NCBI GenBank assembly: GCA_019914945.1
Contig: CM034111.1
Location: 5,642,001 to 5,706,000 of the forward strand
DNA length: 64,000 nt
Origin: Typha latifolia
Taxonomy: Eukaryota; Streptophyta; Magnoliopsida; Poales; Typhaceae
Direction of reading: 5' to 3'
Below are positions 1-12,062 of the stretch, one piece after another; positions within the stretch are counted from its first letter, which is position 1; each line of letters starts with the position of its first letter. Below the pieces are notes generated by a model that was not told where the DNA came from, searched no databases, and saw nothing but the letters and a program-made list of their open reading frames with translations. Made by a program: the position numbers and the translations under genes.

Positions 1-223
1 CTCTAGTGAATGGTGGATTGCCATCTCCTCCACTAGCATCTCCTCGACGATTAGGCTAACTAGGATTTCTACCGAGACTATCCAAACTAGTCGTCATCGA
101 AAGAGATGAAGAGGATTTGGGGGATAGCATCGACGAAGGGGGCGTTTTGGCAGATGGCAAGGAGGGAAAGAAGGCTACTCTGGAAAGCATCCAAAATATG
201 GACGAGGCGAGACAAAAGAAGGT
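1..223. other. unassigned flank left of the first LTR
   Basis: No reading frame, repeat copy or RNA gene that I can support. The stretch ends exactly where an LTR begins with TGTAATAACC. The five bases before that (AAGGT, 219-223) would be one half of a target duplication, but the other half cannot be checked because the matching 3' LTR is interrupted. Confidence 0.4.
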
Positions 224-2157
224 TGTAATAACCGATATATATATATATATATATATATGACAATAAGGAGATAATGCACTTATCCTTAACCCATATGGAA
301 CTCCTATTAGAAAATAGATAAGAAAACTAGACCCATATCTCCTTAGGATTTATTTCTTTATATATATACTATGTAGTGAAAAAAATATAGAGAAGAGAAA
401 CCGTAAACTTTAGAGAGAGAGAGAGAGAGAGCGGATTTTGGTGGCCGTAGACTTTGGTGTCGGCAGCAAGGGAGTGCAACAAAGGAAGAAGAAGAAAAAG
501 GGAGAAAGAAGGAAGAAGAAGGAAGTTAAGAAAAAAAGAAACAAAAAAGGGTCTGTTGCTATAATATGATAGTATGCATGGTACTGTAGTAGCAGTTAGG
601 TCAAAAGGAGGGAAGAAAAAGGTTGCTTCGAAAATCGTGACTTTTAAGAAAATTTTAAAAATCAGATTTTGGAATAAGCGTGAGAGGCAAGTTTCTTGCT
701 TATATTTTGTTTTTTTAATCCAGAGAAAACTAGTAGTAATTTTTTTTATTAGATATAATCTATTAAAAGATGCTTGAATATTCATTATCTCTTTTGTTTG
801 TAAATTTTATCGGTTCATTAAAAATAGTGATAATTAGACATTCATGGTTATATTTCATTGGCTCATTAAAAATAATGATAATTAGACATTCATGGTTATA
901 TTTTATTGGTTCATTAAAAATAATGATAATTAGACATTCATGATTAAATTTTATTGATTCATGTAAATTTTTAATTACTATTAGTATTCATGATTAAGAA
1001 TCAGAAATTTATTTTTAGAATAATCTCTTTTGGATAATTAGATAGATTGGATTTTTAGATATTTATCCTATTTTTCTTTCAGCAAATAAGATATAAAGGT
1101 TAATCATGCTGTTAGAGTGTTGTATAAGTTTAAAAATTACTTGATTCAAAACGCATTGATATCTATGCATTATTTAATTTATGTATAATGACTCCTTTGA
1201 TAAAAATGAAAAATCTAGATGTAAATGGTCATGATTTAATTTGGATTGGGTCAGAATGAATTATACTAGTGAAAGAGATATTTTGGGTTTATTTTGAACC
1301 CATTTTGATAGATAAGTCTAGGGAAAATATTCTTTGAATGTAACGTTGCAATGTGCTACCAAGTGACTCTAGTGGGATTAGAAAAAGATTCTTGAATTTT
1401 CATCCTAATAACTCTAATTTTATTCAACGGCTAGTAGAAAAGTTAGTAAGGTACTGTAGATGTACCTACTATGACCCTAGACGGATAGACTATCTAGAGA
1501 AGTCTTAGGCACCATCCCGATGGTGACTAGTAGTACGATGTGGACACGGGTCCGAATACTTATTAAAGAGATAATATGTCATTTTATTAGTTTGTCGGGC
1601 ATCCAAGATATTAATTTTAATAAATATAAATTATGTTTTTAGAGTGATTTATTCAGAAATGCAAGTTATTGCAATATTCATGATTTATACATTTTGGAAA
1701 TTTTTTGAAATGTATTTATTTTGAGAAAAATATTATATATGAGTTATGATCCCTTATGCACTATGTTATATTTATCACTTGTTGATTTTTCTATCGTTAG
1801 ACATATTTATAGATAGGGTGGGATTACTTGCTAAGCGTTGAGCTCATTAAATATTTATATTTTTTTCATGACAAGATCAAAATAAGTTAAAGTTGGACTC
1901 TGGAGACTAAGCTCGAAATTGAAATCATCCACATAGGAGTCTATGGTTTAGTTTTAGTTATTTAAATTTTCATTGTGTTAGATTATTAGTTGTTGAACCT
2001 TATGAATTATTTAGGCATTATTTTCATTGATTAAAATTTTAATTAAAATATTTGACTTTATTTCAATTATAATAAATTTTATTATCATTGGCTTTATGTC
2101 TCTTGAGATAATTTTCTAGCGTTACATGGCATGTCTGTCTCTAAGCAGGGTGTGAGA
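224..2157 (+). mobile_element. 5' LTR of a Tekay-type Ty3/gypsy element (Tekay1)
   Basis: This block recurs at 5037-6152, starting with the shared run around GGAGATAATGCACTTATCC (about 268 and 5096) and staying alignable to the second copy's end. It starts TGTAATAACC, a usual chromovirus LTR start, and ends just before a primer site at 2164. It carries an (AT)n run (236-257), a GA run (about 411-430) with a TATATATA stretch at 360, and a 48-bp tandem repeat. The two LTR copies differ by many substitutions and indels, so the insertion is old. The inner edge is judged from the primer site and is good to about 5 bp. Confidence 0.85.
812..985 (+). repeat. 48-bp tandem repeat inside the Tekay1 LTR
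   Basis: The unit begins GGTTCATTAAAAATA and contains GATAATTAGACATTCATG. Unit starts fall at 812, 860, 908 and (decayed) 956, an exact 48-bp step. The 3' LTR has the same array at 5611, 5659 and about 5706, so the array was already present when the element inserted. Confidence 0.8.
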
Positions 2158-2163
2158 GTTAAT

Positions 2164-2176
2164 TGGTATCATAGCC
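2164..2176 (+). promoter_or_regulatory. primer binding site of Tekay1
   Basis: TGGTATCATAGCC lies about 6 bp inside the 5' LTR. It differs by one base from TGGTATCAGAGCC, the common plant site complementary to the 3' end of initiator Met-tRNA. It primes minus-strand DNA synthesis and fixes the inner LTR edge. Confidence 0.8.
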
Positions 2177-2353
2177 TAGATTTTTAAATATAACCAATAG
2201 AGTCATGTGGAGGCTGGTCTCAAAGTCCCGAGTACTAAATTACTCAAAGAAAAGAATATAGAGAGAATATATTATTGTTGAGAAAAGAGAGGAAATGTAT
2301 TATTATATTTATTGCTTGTTTGACTTTTATTCCTTTAGAGATGATGATGTCGT

Positions 2354-2825
2354 ATGGTACGAGATTTTCATAGGACTGTTACTGATATTGCTGCTAATGA
2401 AGATTTTGAGCTTGGCTTGAATTCGGCGGATACACCCCCTGCGGATTATGTGTTAGTGGTTCCTAATAGCAATCTGGTACCTATAGCAACTACCCGAAAT
2501 GAAATTCTTGCAAGTCCTGCCACTAGAGCTGTGCCCGCTGATCAGATACTTCATGTTTTTCAAGCTATAGCACAGACACTTAGTGAGAATGCAGAAGATT
2601 TTTGAGTGTCTATAATGCACAGATGAACAAAAAGTCTATTTTTCATCCTATATGTTCGAGGATCGTGCAAAACACTAGTGGTGTTCGGTGAAACGCCAAT
2701 TTGAAGGTAAGGAAACTGAATTGAATTGGAACAAAATTTTAGAGCTCTTTTATGACAAATATTATCCTTTTACCCTTCACAAGCAGAAGATTGACCGTAG
2801 GCAGAAAAAAGTTATTTTTGCTCTA
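2354..2825 (+). pseudogene. gag remnant of Tekay1
   Basis: An 83-codon open stretch starts at ATG 2354. After a break, a second frame (from 2688) reads KRQFEGKETELNWNKILELF then YDKYYPFT, which matches the retrotransposon gag core of Tekay chromoviruses. Gag would form the virus-like particle. The rest of gag, the zinc knuckle and the protease are missing. At about 2826 the frame runs into unrelated sequence before reverse transcriptase resumes near 2966. The first half could be an unrelated leader; the second half is secure. Confidence 0.65.
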
Positions 2826-2965
2826 CCTGGGCTCTCGGTGACTGGACCAAGAAGCCTCCTGGGCCGTCCATCTTTGTGGACCCCAGGGAGTTTTAGCCTC
2901 ATCCGACGGTGGATAACCATAGGAAGCTGTAATTTTCTCTTTTAGCCCCTCCCTTTCTTTTCTTT
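2826..2965. other. filler sequence replacing gag C-terminus and protease
   Basis: About 140 bp with no gag, protease or RT similarity in any frame, between the gag core and the RT linker (PEDLISG at about 2970). It has a C/T-rich end. It looks like filler DNA at a large deletion, of unknown source. Confidence 0.45.
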
Positions 2966-3590
2966 CTTTCCTGAAGATCTTATCTCCGGATCGTGAGATT
3001 GGGTTCACAATATATTTAACTCCCGATACTGCACCAATATCTAAAGCCCCATACAAAATGGCACCGACTGAATTGCTAGAGTTGCAGACTCAATTGCAAA
3101 TATTATTAAACCTAGGTTTTGTTAGGCCTAGTGTATCACCTTGGGGAGCACCAGCTTTATTTATAAAAAAAAAAGATGACTCTTTGCATCTTTGTATTGA
3201 TTATCGTGAGCTAAACAATGTCACAGTTAAAACATAGATTCTTTACCTTGCGTTGAAGGCTTATTTGATCAATCGCAAGGGGCTCGAATCTTCTCCAAGA
3301 TTGATTTGAAATCTGTCTACCACCAATTAAAAATGAAGGAGGAAGACATTCCCAAAACAGTGTTTAGGACTTGTTATGGTCACTATGAATTTTTGGTTAT
3401 ACCCTTCCGACTCACTAATACTCTAGTAGCATTCGTGGATTTGATAAATAGAATTTTCAAGCATCAATTAGACAATTATGTTGTTGTATTCATTGATGAT
3501 ATCTTGATCTATTCTAGAAGCAAGGAGGAACATGATAAACATTTGAGGACAGTCCTTCAAACCTTGAGTCTGCAAATGGATAACTTAAAT
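2966..3590 (+). pseudogene. reverse transcriptase remnant of Tekay1
   Basis: RT blocks occur in order over two frames: linker [46 protein letters not shown], a break near 3235-3300, then [30 protein letters not shown] and the catalytic box [12 protein letters not shown] at about 3480-3515. The two Asp residues of the F-x-D-D box are intact, but in-frame stops and a frameshift separate the blocks. After LRTVLQTL (about 3570) the palm ends abruptly. The thumb, connection and entire RNase H domain are absent and integrase begins within about 30 bp, so a deletion of roughly 1 kb is inferred from the normal domain order. Confidence 0.85.
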
Positions 3591-4560
3591 TTCAAGGTCG
3601 AATTTGTATTCTTGCTAATGAACAACTGAAGAAAGAGATTTTAGCTGAAGCTCATAGTTCAGGTTTTAATATCCACCTTGAGAGCACAAAGATGTATAGG
3701 GATTTGCAAGAGCAGTTTTGGTGGAATGGTATGAAAAGAGATATCATTGAAAACGTCGCTCAATGTCTAACTTGCTAGCAAGTTAAAGTTGAACAACAAA
3801 GGCTTGTGAGAAAGTTGCAATCTTTGCCTCTACCAAAGTGGAAAATGGGAAAAGATCACTATGGATTTTATTTCAAGTTTTCCTCGTACCAAATCTAGCA
3901 ATAATGCAGTAAGGGTAATTGTAGATAGATTGACTAAGTCGGCTCATTTTATTGCTATCAAGATGACTCATTTTCTCAATCGACTGGCCCAGATTTATAT
4001 AAATGAAATTATTAAGCACAGAACACTAATAACTATTGTATTTGATCGTGATCCCCGTTTTGTATCTAAATTTTGGAAAAGCCTGCAATCAGCTTCGGGA
4101 ACCCGATTGGATTTCAATTCCGCCTACCATCCAAAAATAGATGGACAATCTAAGAGAACCATTCAAACACTTGAGGATATGTCAAGAGATTGTTCCTTAG
4201 AATTGAAAAGTAATTAGGACAATTATTTTGCCATTAATTGAGTTCTATAATAATAATTACCACTCCAGTTTAGACGTGGCTCCATATGAGGCTCTTTATG
4301 GTCGTAAGTGTATATCTCCACTTTGTTGGTTCAAAGTTGGTGAGAGATAGTTATTAGGACCAAAATTAGTCCACGATGCTACTCAGAAGATTGCTGCTAG
4401 TTAGAGAAATTATTAACTGCTCAGAGTCGCCAAAAATCTTATGCTGATAATAGAAGGAGAATTGGAGTTTGAAGTGGGTGAACAAATATTTTTGAGAGTC
4501 TCACCTTGGAAAGAAAGGAGAGCTAAATCCTCATTACATTGAGCCATTCGAAATTATGGA
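3591..4560 (+). pseudogene. integrase remnant of Tekay1
   Basis: The N-terminal zinc module is visible (LAEAHSSGFNIH, MYRDLQEQFWWNGMKRDI, then a Cys pair at CLTC, about 3640-3780). The catalytic core follows from MDFISSFPRTKSSNNAVRVI (3861), with the first catalytic Asp in MDFI and the second in FDRDPRF. The third acidic residue is lost: the usual TDGQSERT reads IDGQSKRT, a Glu-to-Lys change, so this copy could not have integrated. In-frame stops occur near 3776 and 4216. Integrase would insert the cDNA; here it is dead on several counts. Confidence 0.9.
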
Positions 4561-4872
4561 TAGAGTTGGACTAGTAGCTTATATGGTGGCCTTACCACCT
4601 AAACTAGTAGAAGTACATAATATTTTTATGTGTCTATGTTGCAAATGTATGTACCTAGTTCAGATCATATTATTGAGTATGCACCACTTCAAATATGCGA
4701 AGACATGACTTATGAAGAAAAGCCTGTGAAGATTCTAGATACCATGAATAAATCACTTTGTAAGCGCATAGTACCTCTTGTGAAGGTTCAATGGAAAAAT
4801 CATTCAATTGAAGAAGCTACATGGGAACTCGAGGAAGAAATACAAGAGAAATACCTAGCATTATTTAGTTGA
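4561..4872 (+). pseudogene. chromodomain-like integrase tail of Tekay1
   Basis: An open frame from about 4630 to TGA 4872 reads YEEKPVKILD, LVKVQWKNHSIEEATWELEE and EKYLALF. This is the C-terminal module typical of Tekay/Del chromoviruses, thought to steer integration to particular chromatin. It is the best preserved part of this element. The matching tail of element D (12072-12281, minus) has the same layout. Confidence 0.85.
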
Positions 4873-5036
4873 TGGTTATGGTATGATTTAGTGAATTAAT
4901 ACAATATTTTCTTTATTGCTCATAGTTAAATAACTTTGGTATTTTACTAGAATGACATAATATTTATCTACTTCATATTAGTAGCTTTAACTATGATTGT
5001 GCAAATTTCAAGAACGAAACTTCTTTTAAGGGAGAT
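4873..5036 (+). other. 3' untranslated stretch and polypurine tract of Tekay1
   Basis: A non-coding spacer ends in AAGGGAGAT (5028-5036), directly before the 3' LTR. That is the expected position and composition of the polypurine tract that primes plus-strand DNA. Confidence 0.7.
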
Positions 5037-6152
5037 AGAATATAATAACAAAAAAAAGATATAAATAAATAAATAAATAAATATAATGACGATAAGGAGA
5101 TAATGCACTTATCCTTAACTCGTATCGGACTCCTATAAGGAAATAGAAAAGAAAACTAAATCCGTATCTCTTTAGGATTTATTTCTTTATATATATACTA
5201 GGTAGTGAAAAAAATATAGAGTAGAGAAACCCTAAACTTTAGAGAGAGAGAGAGGGCGGATTTCGATGGTGGTGGACTTCAGCAATGGTGAACTTTGTCA
5301 TCGGTAGCAAGGGAGTGTGACAAAGGAAGAAGAAGAAGGAGGAGGAGGAGGAGAAGGAAGTTAAAAAAAAAAGAAGGGTCTACTGCTATAGTAAGCACGG
5401 TAATGTAGCAGCAGCAGTAAAGGTCAAAAAGAGGGAGGAAAAAGACTGCTTTGAGAACCGTGAATTTTAAGAAAATTTTGAAAATTAGATTTTGCCTCTT
5501 TTGTTTTATTAATCTATTAGATATAATATTTTGTTTTATTAATCTATTAGATATAATATGTTAAAATATGCTTGAATATTTTATTATATCTTTTTTATGT
5601 AAATTTTATTGGTTCATTAAAAACAGTGATAATTAGACATTCATGGTTATATTGTATTGATTCATTAAAAATACTGATAATTAGACATTCATGATTAAAT
5701 TTATTGGTCCATTAAAAATAGTTTTAGATATTTACCCTGTTTTGTTTTCAGCGAATAAGATATAAAGATTAATCATGCTATTAGAGTGTTTTATAAGTTT
5801 AAAAATTATTTGATTCAAAAAGCATTGATATCTATGCATTATTTAATATATGTATAATGAATTTTTTTCATAAAAATTAAGAATCTAGTTGTAAATGATA
5901 TGAATTGATTTGGATTAACTCAATATGAATTATACTGGTCAAAGAGATATTAGGAACCTATTTTGAGAGATAAGTCTAAGGAAAAGATTCTTAGAATGTA
6001 ATGTTACGATGTACTACCAAGTGACTCTTGTGGGATTAGGGAAAATACTTTTGGATTTTCGTCCTGGTGACTCTATTCTTACTAAACGACTAGTGTAAAA
6101 GTCAGTAAGGCACTATAGAGATACCTAATATGACCTTAGACGGATTGACTAT
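5037..6152 (+). mobile_element. 3' LTR of Tekay1, cut by element A
   Basis: A diverged copy of 224-about 1490. Alignment stops at GGATTGACTAT (6152), which corresponds to the site GGATAGACTAT|CTAGAG in the 5' LTR near 1490; element A begins right there with TGATAG. The remaining 660 bp or so of this LTR is not seen beyond element A, so the far side was lost. Carries an AAAT run (5062-5082) and the 48-bp array. Confidence 0.85.
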
Positions 6153-6975
6153 TGATAGGTCTACGGAACGATTCCTTCAAGATCTGAATTTATTGTAGGA
6201 ACCAGTCCGCGCAACCGAGAAAAAATATTCACCAAATATTCTCTTGTAGTCAAAAAATTATGAAACCAAGTGGAATCAATCCATAACTCCCTAATTTATG
6301 ATTTTTTTTTATTTATGCCCTTCGCAAATTCGAACTGAAACTAGGACAAAATATGATATAGTGTGGATGATGGTGGTGGTGATGGGTGGAGTGGATGTTA
6401 GGGTTATGGATGATAATGGAGATGATAGTGGATAGTAGATTTTGTTAAAGGATAAAGACGAAGGGGAAAAAGTGGTCGAGATCCTAAAGAAGAGGGAGGA
6501 CTCGACAGACGAGGGAGATTAGAAGTTAGGAGAAACTTTGCCAATGCTAGAGGTGGTAGGTTGGTGAAAAGGGGGAAGGGAGATTAGCATAGAGAGAAGA
6601 TAAAGAGAGAAGATAAAGAGACAAGAAACTAATATTTCAATAGCATAATGAATTTGGCCGCCATCCATACCTTTATAGAGGCTAGCCAACATGCCCTAAT
6701 AATAATAACTAACCCTAATCCTAGTGAAATCCCGCCGATCGCGTTCTAACGCACAAAAGGCGTTCTCTGTATGTGCGAACACGATGCATGCATTCGAACA
6801 CGCCTGATCGCGTTCGTTCGCACATTTTGCGTTCTCTATTTTTGCGAACCTGATGTAGGCATTCGCAAGGGCGTTCGAACGTGACCCCTTCCGCATTCAA
6901 ACGTGACCTACAGGAATTTTATTTTAATGAAAAAATAACTAATGCAATAAGAAAAAACTCTAACAAAGTGTATCT
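6153..6975 (-). mobile_element. 3' LTR of element A (E-type LTR)
   Basis: 823 bp, inverted ends TGATAG...GTATCT on the plus strand. Homologous to the E-type LTRs at 42032, 59051, 60140 and 63424. Read on the minus strand it has a GTTCGAACGC-type array (6735-6905), then a TATA-like CTCTATAAAGG (near 6670) and a CT-rich leader with CCACCATCAC runs. The target bases left of it are ACTAT (6148-6152). Confidence 0.85.
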
Positions 6976-7002
6976 GCCCACCACACTTCCCCCACCTTGC
7001 TC
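6976..7002 (-). promoter_or_regulatory. polypurine tract of element A
   Basis: Read on the minus strand, AAGGTGGGGGAAGTGTGGTGG lies between the pol stop and the LTR start. Element C has the same tract before its 3' LTR (about 63398-63420). Confidence 0.7.
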
Positions 7003-8935
7003 TCAAGGTGTAAAGTCGAGGAAACGCTCCAAGATGTCTGTCTCCAAATCCTATTTAGCCTCATCGGATGGCTTGCCAAGCCACTCAATAAGAATCTCTA
7101 TCTCTAATCTGGTACCATGACGTCGTCGGCGCCTAGCAAGTACGTGAACTGGCTCTACGATCTCTGTCTCCTCCAATGGCTCCGGTAGAGCTGATCCAAT
7201 GACCTCATGATCTCTAATCTGCTCCCTCAGTAATAAAACATGGAAGACAGGATGCACTTTCAACCCCTCCGACAGCTTCAAATGATATGCAATCGGACTA
7301 ATATGCTCTAACACCCGAAATGGACCGAAGTAGCGATGTGCTAACTTCTAGTTTTGCATCAGACGTAAGGTCACCTGTCAATACGGTTGCACCCTCACAA
7401 ACACCCAACTGCTAATGTCGAACTCCTGCTCCCTATGACTGCGATCATAAACTTGCTTCATGCAGTTTTGAGTAAGTTTAAGATAGGCATGTAACCTCCT
7501 CAATGTGGCGTCTCTATCCATCAAAGCTAAGTCCACCTCCGTCCGATCTGTAGATGCTATTTGGTCATAAACGCGTAATGTTGGAGTCATACGCCCATAA
7601 ACCGCCTCAAATGGAGTCATATCAATGCTACTGTGGTAGGCGGTGTTGTAAGACCACTCCACCCACGGTAAGAACTCTAACCATCGTCTCGATATCTCTC
7701 CAACAAAGCACCTCAAGTACTGCTCAATGCCTCGATTGACCACCTCGGTTTGGCCGTCCGTCTGTGGATGGTAGGCCGAACTAAAGTTCAATCGAGTCCC
7801 TTGCAATCTGAAAATCTCCATCCAAAAGTTGCTCATAAATACACGATCACGATCTGAGACAATCGTGCGTGGCATGCTATGTAACCGAGCAACATCTCTC
7901 ACAAAAATTTTAGCCACTTACTTGGCTAAAAATGGACGTGATAATGCCGAAAAGTGTGCATAGTTGCTCAACCTATCAATGACCACAAAAATAACTGAAT
8001 AGCTACATACTAGTAGAAGACCCTCTATGAAATCCATAGAAATTTCTTTCCAAACATAGTCCGGTATAGGTAAAGGCTATAGTAATTCGACCGGTTTCAA
8101 TGTGGTTGTCTTAGCCCTTTGACAAACTTCGCAAGCACAGACAAAACTTCTCACATCCCGCCTCAATCCTGGCCACGTGCAACTTTGTGATATCCTCCTA
8201 TAAGTCCTCAGGACACCCTCATGACCAGCCTTTAGAGTTTGGTGAAAGTGCTCCAACAATTTCTGCCGCAATCCATATTTGCGAGCACCCGAATGCATCC
8301 ATGGTCCAGCAGCAAACCGCCTCGATTCTCTAACTCTGGATGGCACTCCAGATCATCCAACACCTCCTGTAAGAATCTGAAAACATCTGGGTCAGATGTA
8401 CATAGATACCTCAGCTCATCAAGGAAGGGAAAGGTAGGAGAAGAATATGCTGCGAGCTCGGCGGTATCGGGTTGGCGTGATAGTGCATCCGTCGCTCTAT
8501 TGTCCGTTCCTTTCTTGTATTATATTTCATAATTATTGGTGACCAATCTCTGCTATGCCGGAGTGTGTATACGCTGTCCCATAAAGTATAGAAGGCTTCT
8601 TTGATCAGTTCGGATAATGAATTGCCTACCGATCAAATAAGGCATCTACTTTGTCACCGCATGCAAAATTGCCAATATCTCTCTATCGTAGGTTGATAAT
8701 TGCTGGGATTTTTGTGAAAAAGCCTTGCTAAGAAAGGCTATGGGACGTCCTCCTTGCATTAGTACAGCTTCTATGCCAACTCCCGACGCATCACATTCCA
8801 CAACAAACTTTTTGGTGAAGTCCGGTAGAGCTAGAAGGGGCACTGCTCTCATTGCTGTTTTCAGTTTTTCAAAAGCTGTAGTGGCTTCATCTGTCCATCT
8901 AAAAGAGTCCTTCAACAAAGAAGTGAGAGGAGCAA
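7003..8935 (-). pseudogene. element A pol, RNase H to integrase-chromodomain
   Basis: Minus-strand order: RNase H (8935 to about 8400; VVECDASGVGIEAVLMQ with the first catalytic Asp kept, then LSTYDREILAILHAVTK), zinc module of integrase (8346-8077; HFHQ..H and CACEVCQRAK), catalytic core (7917-7378; [23 protein letters not shown] with the third catalytic Glu kept) and a chromodomain-like tail (7314-7003; VFHVLLLREQIRDHEVIGS, ILIEWLGKPSDEA). Stops and frame changes fall near 7918, 7377, 8076 and 8646. It belongs to a short-LTR chromovirus resembling the Reina group; that clade name is tentative. The gene is broken at 8935, where later insertions begin, and resumes at 14296. Confidence 0.85.
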
Positions 8936-8936
8936 C

Positions 8937-8960
8937 TGTGACACCCAACTCTAAACACAT
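8937..8960 (+). other. stub of an LTR start
   Basis: TGTGACACCC is a usual Tekay LTR start, followed by only 14 further bases before another LTR (8961). It may be a truncated LTR end left in element A. Confidence 0.3.
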
Positions 8961-9869
8961 TGATACGATTCGGACTTCACCGATGTCGTCTCGAGCATGG
9001 ATTCACTTTAGGAGTGTTTTTGCTTCATGTTTTAGTGTTTAATTTCCATTAAAATAAGCTTTCTATAAGTCGTGTTCGAACGCGGGTGGAGTGAGTTCGA
9101 ACGCGGTTTGTGAACGGGGTTGTGAACGTGGAGAAGAGAATGCGTTCGAACGCACTATGAACGCCTGCATCGTGTTCGCAAATACCGACAGGCGCGTTCG
9201 ATCACGCATTCGAACGCCTGCATCGCGTTCGCAAATCCAGAAGAGCTAATTCGGTGCGTTCGAACGCGGTCGACGAAAATTGTGTTTTAGGGTTAATGTG
9301 AGTTGTTGGTTAGCCTATAAAAGGATGTGTAGGGCAACCAAAATTATTATTGATTATTGAGATTGAGTTTTGCCTTGCCTCCTTCGTCTTCTTCGCTCCC
9401 GTTCTCTCAATCCCCGGCGACGCCGCTTCTAACCTCCCTCGTCCGGCTAATCACCCTAGTCCCTTAGGGGTGGCCCTCTTCTCTCCCTTCGTCCAATCTA
9501 TCCCACACTTGCCCTAATTCTTCCATCAACCACAACCCTTCCACCATCACTTTTCACCGGTGCCACCACATTAACTCCGGTCCACCTTCAACCACTATTA
9601 CCTAGGATCACGTGCCTCCATCCACGGATCCAAAACAGACCATCTGACCTTTGTCCATAAATTGGACGATATCTCGAGATCCCCACATCCGATTCGCCTG
9701 CAACTAGATTTGTTGGAAAGCTCTTTTCTGGGGCTACAACATATCAAAGTTTCACGTCGATCCAACGGCGGAATATTTTGGGATCTTATTTCAAAGTTCC
9801 GTGCCAGATCTAGTCCAGATCAAGAATTGGAAGAGATCGACCCTTCACCAAAAAGGCGAGATCGTATCA
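8961..9869 (+). mobile_element. TGATACG-type gypsy LTR with following primer site
   Basis: 909 bp with 9-bp inverted ends TGATACGAT...ATCGTATCA. Inner order: GTTCGAACGC array (9078-9267, two perfect GCGTTCGAACGC copies), TATA box TATAAAAG (9316-9323), a CT-rich leader. A primer-site sequence TGGTATCAAAGCTC follows at 9873-9886, so this is a 5' LTR whose internal region has been lost: the next element starts at 9901. Related copies: 57786-58650 (solo) and 36565-36704 (fragment). Confidence 0.85.
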
Positions 9870-9900
9870 AGCTGGTATCAAAGCTCCATAGCCAGAGGCG

Positions 9901-12035
9901 TGAACGTATCACACATGCATGGCACGAGCCCACACGGCACGTGCGTAGCACCTGACCATTTGGTTAGATACTAACAATCAAATAAACCTGTAGCAATATC
10001 ATAATTTTATCCACAACCTCTAAATTAAGAATAACTTGTCTAACTGTCAACAGCATACAAATAACCCTACATGGGCCATACACAGGCCACAACACATTAT
10101 CAAGAGCTTTTCACAACTATATATACACAACAGTAGTATATACATAATTATACAAGTACAATGTCACATGCTAAAAATATAAGACAAGGATACAGATACA
10201 CTTTGGAGGATGTTCACTAGTACATCGGATAAGATAAATTATCTGGCATATAACACTAACCCCACTCTACTCCACACTCACTGACAAACCTCTAAGGGAG
10301 TATCCTGCTCCTCTCGTTCACCTGGGTTTTTGGAAAGGAGAAAATAAGAGAGTCATGAGCTAAAGGCTCAGTGAATTAGTGATGCCAAACAGAGAGTAAA
10401 TCAAGTACTGGACCAATATGAATCGAAAGAGTATCATGTCATGAATGAGTAAATGAATGTGTCCTCAATAATACATAAATGAAATATAGATAACATGTCA
10501 TAACTGATAAGAATACATAGTCCTCGACAATGAATAAATAGGTCACCACGTCATATGATCATCATAACTCTCTCTCAAATATGATATATGATGCATGCCG
10601 ACCATGACAATGCTATGATATCAAATGCAATCATATGTGATGTATATTGACCACTCAATAATCAGGTATGTCAGATAATAATGAAATCATATGTATTTCT
10701 CAATATCACGATCATCACTGACATCTCGGTATAATATCATCATACTAGACCGTTGTGCACAATCAATACCCGGTACCCGGTCTCAACATCATGTCCAAAG
10801 GCTCAGAGCATACTTCGCCACTCACAAGAGTATCTCTAATATAACCATACCCCGCCACCCGCTAGGGTATCAACATCCATCCAAACCGGGCACCCACATA
10901 GTTGATAGAAACCTCGTGAGGATAACTCGCCACATATGCCCTGGCGAACGGCATGTGTCCAAATGTCTGCTGCGCACATAGACTAACGATCTCAGACGTA
11001 AGGCCAATAGGATCGCGACTATTTCGAGCGATCAATCATCTCTAGGCACGCCCTGACCCTCGCGCCCACTCGGGTATCCTCACGCTTTCTATCAACTATC
11101 CTATCAATCACATTTCATGCTTTCCTTCTAAACGACAGAGCAAATGTAATAAGTCAATGCATAACAGGAATTTAGGTAGAATATGAATCAAGAGAAAATG
11201 ATGCAATGTAGTCTCCAACTGTATTGTCAACACATGTATACTCATGCTAATCTATTACATGCATACTCATGCTACAGATCAACTCAGTAAACAATCATAA
11301 CAGTAGAATCATCTCTAATCATCTCTAATCATCTATATATATATCACCAATGCACTCATATCCCAAATCAGCATAATCAAATGCATGATAAAATATGCTC
11401 GACTATAATCATCTCTAGATAAAATCATATAATCATGCTGGAGGCCAAAACATGCATGTACATAAATATATAATATAACCTAATTTGAGAAAGACGTCTA
11501 AGGGATAAGACTACTCACACCACTGCAAATACCAAACCACCAATCGTTCACGCTGCTACGATAGCGATCAAACCTCAATAGCTAGGTCCATAGGGTCTTG
11601 AACAGGGGGGTCGGGATCTGAAATTATTTATAACAAACATGTTAGTTTTTTTTATTAATTAAAATTAACCTGACAAAAGGATAGTTTCTAGTTGTAATTA
11701 TGTAGTCTTCAATTCTATATTTGTTTTTGTTATTTATTAATCATAATTATATTATTTAATAGTGTATTTAAAATATATTTTATCTGTCTACTATTCTCTT
11801 TGATAATTAAGAAAATAAGAATTAAGTTAGTGCAATTAATTATGTAAGAATATACGTACAAAACCCTAATAATTTCTATTACCTACTTAGGATTAAAATA
11901 GTAATTTATATTGCAGGTATTTTGCTAAACATGATATAATTAGAACTATATACTAACTATGATATAATTATATTTAAATTTTTTCTTTTTTATTTTTATT
12001 TTTTATTTTTTTTAACTTGGGCTTGGGTTATTACA
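9901..12035 (-). mobile_element. 3' LTR of element D (T-family LTR, T1)
   Basis: On the minus strand it begins TGTAATAACCCAAGC (12035), right after a purine tract, and continues through the motifs that define the T family: AGACCCTATGGACC (about 11600), GAGATGATTATAGTCGAGCAT (about 11400), GGTATGGTTATATT (10850). The same blocks run on the plus strand at 27100-28924 and 37200-38954, and again on the minus strand at 46053-47035. The low-coordinate edge is placed at TGAACG and is uncertain by tens of bases. No coding capacity. Confidence 0.75.
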
Positions 12036-12062
12036 TTTTCCTCCCTCTTATAAAAATTTCGA
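12036..12062 (-). promoter_or_regulatory. polypurine tract of element D
   Basis: On the minus strand TAAGAGGGAGGAAAA (12050-12036) directly precedes the LTR start, between the pol stop and the LTR. Confidence 0.75.

Noticed and set aside
369..785. 138-codon minus-strand open frame in the first LTR
   Set aside because: Low-complexity Phe/Ser/Leu content arising from GA-rich LTR DNA; the second LTR copy does not keep the frame.
6735..6905. CRISPR-like array from regularly repeated GTTCGAACGC motifs
   Set aside because: Spacing is irregular, the motifs are short palindromes with mutated copies, and they lie inside plant LTR promoters with no cas genes.
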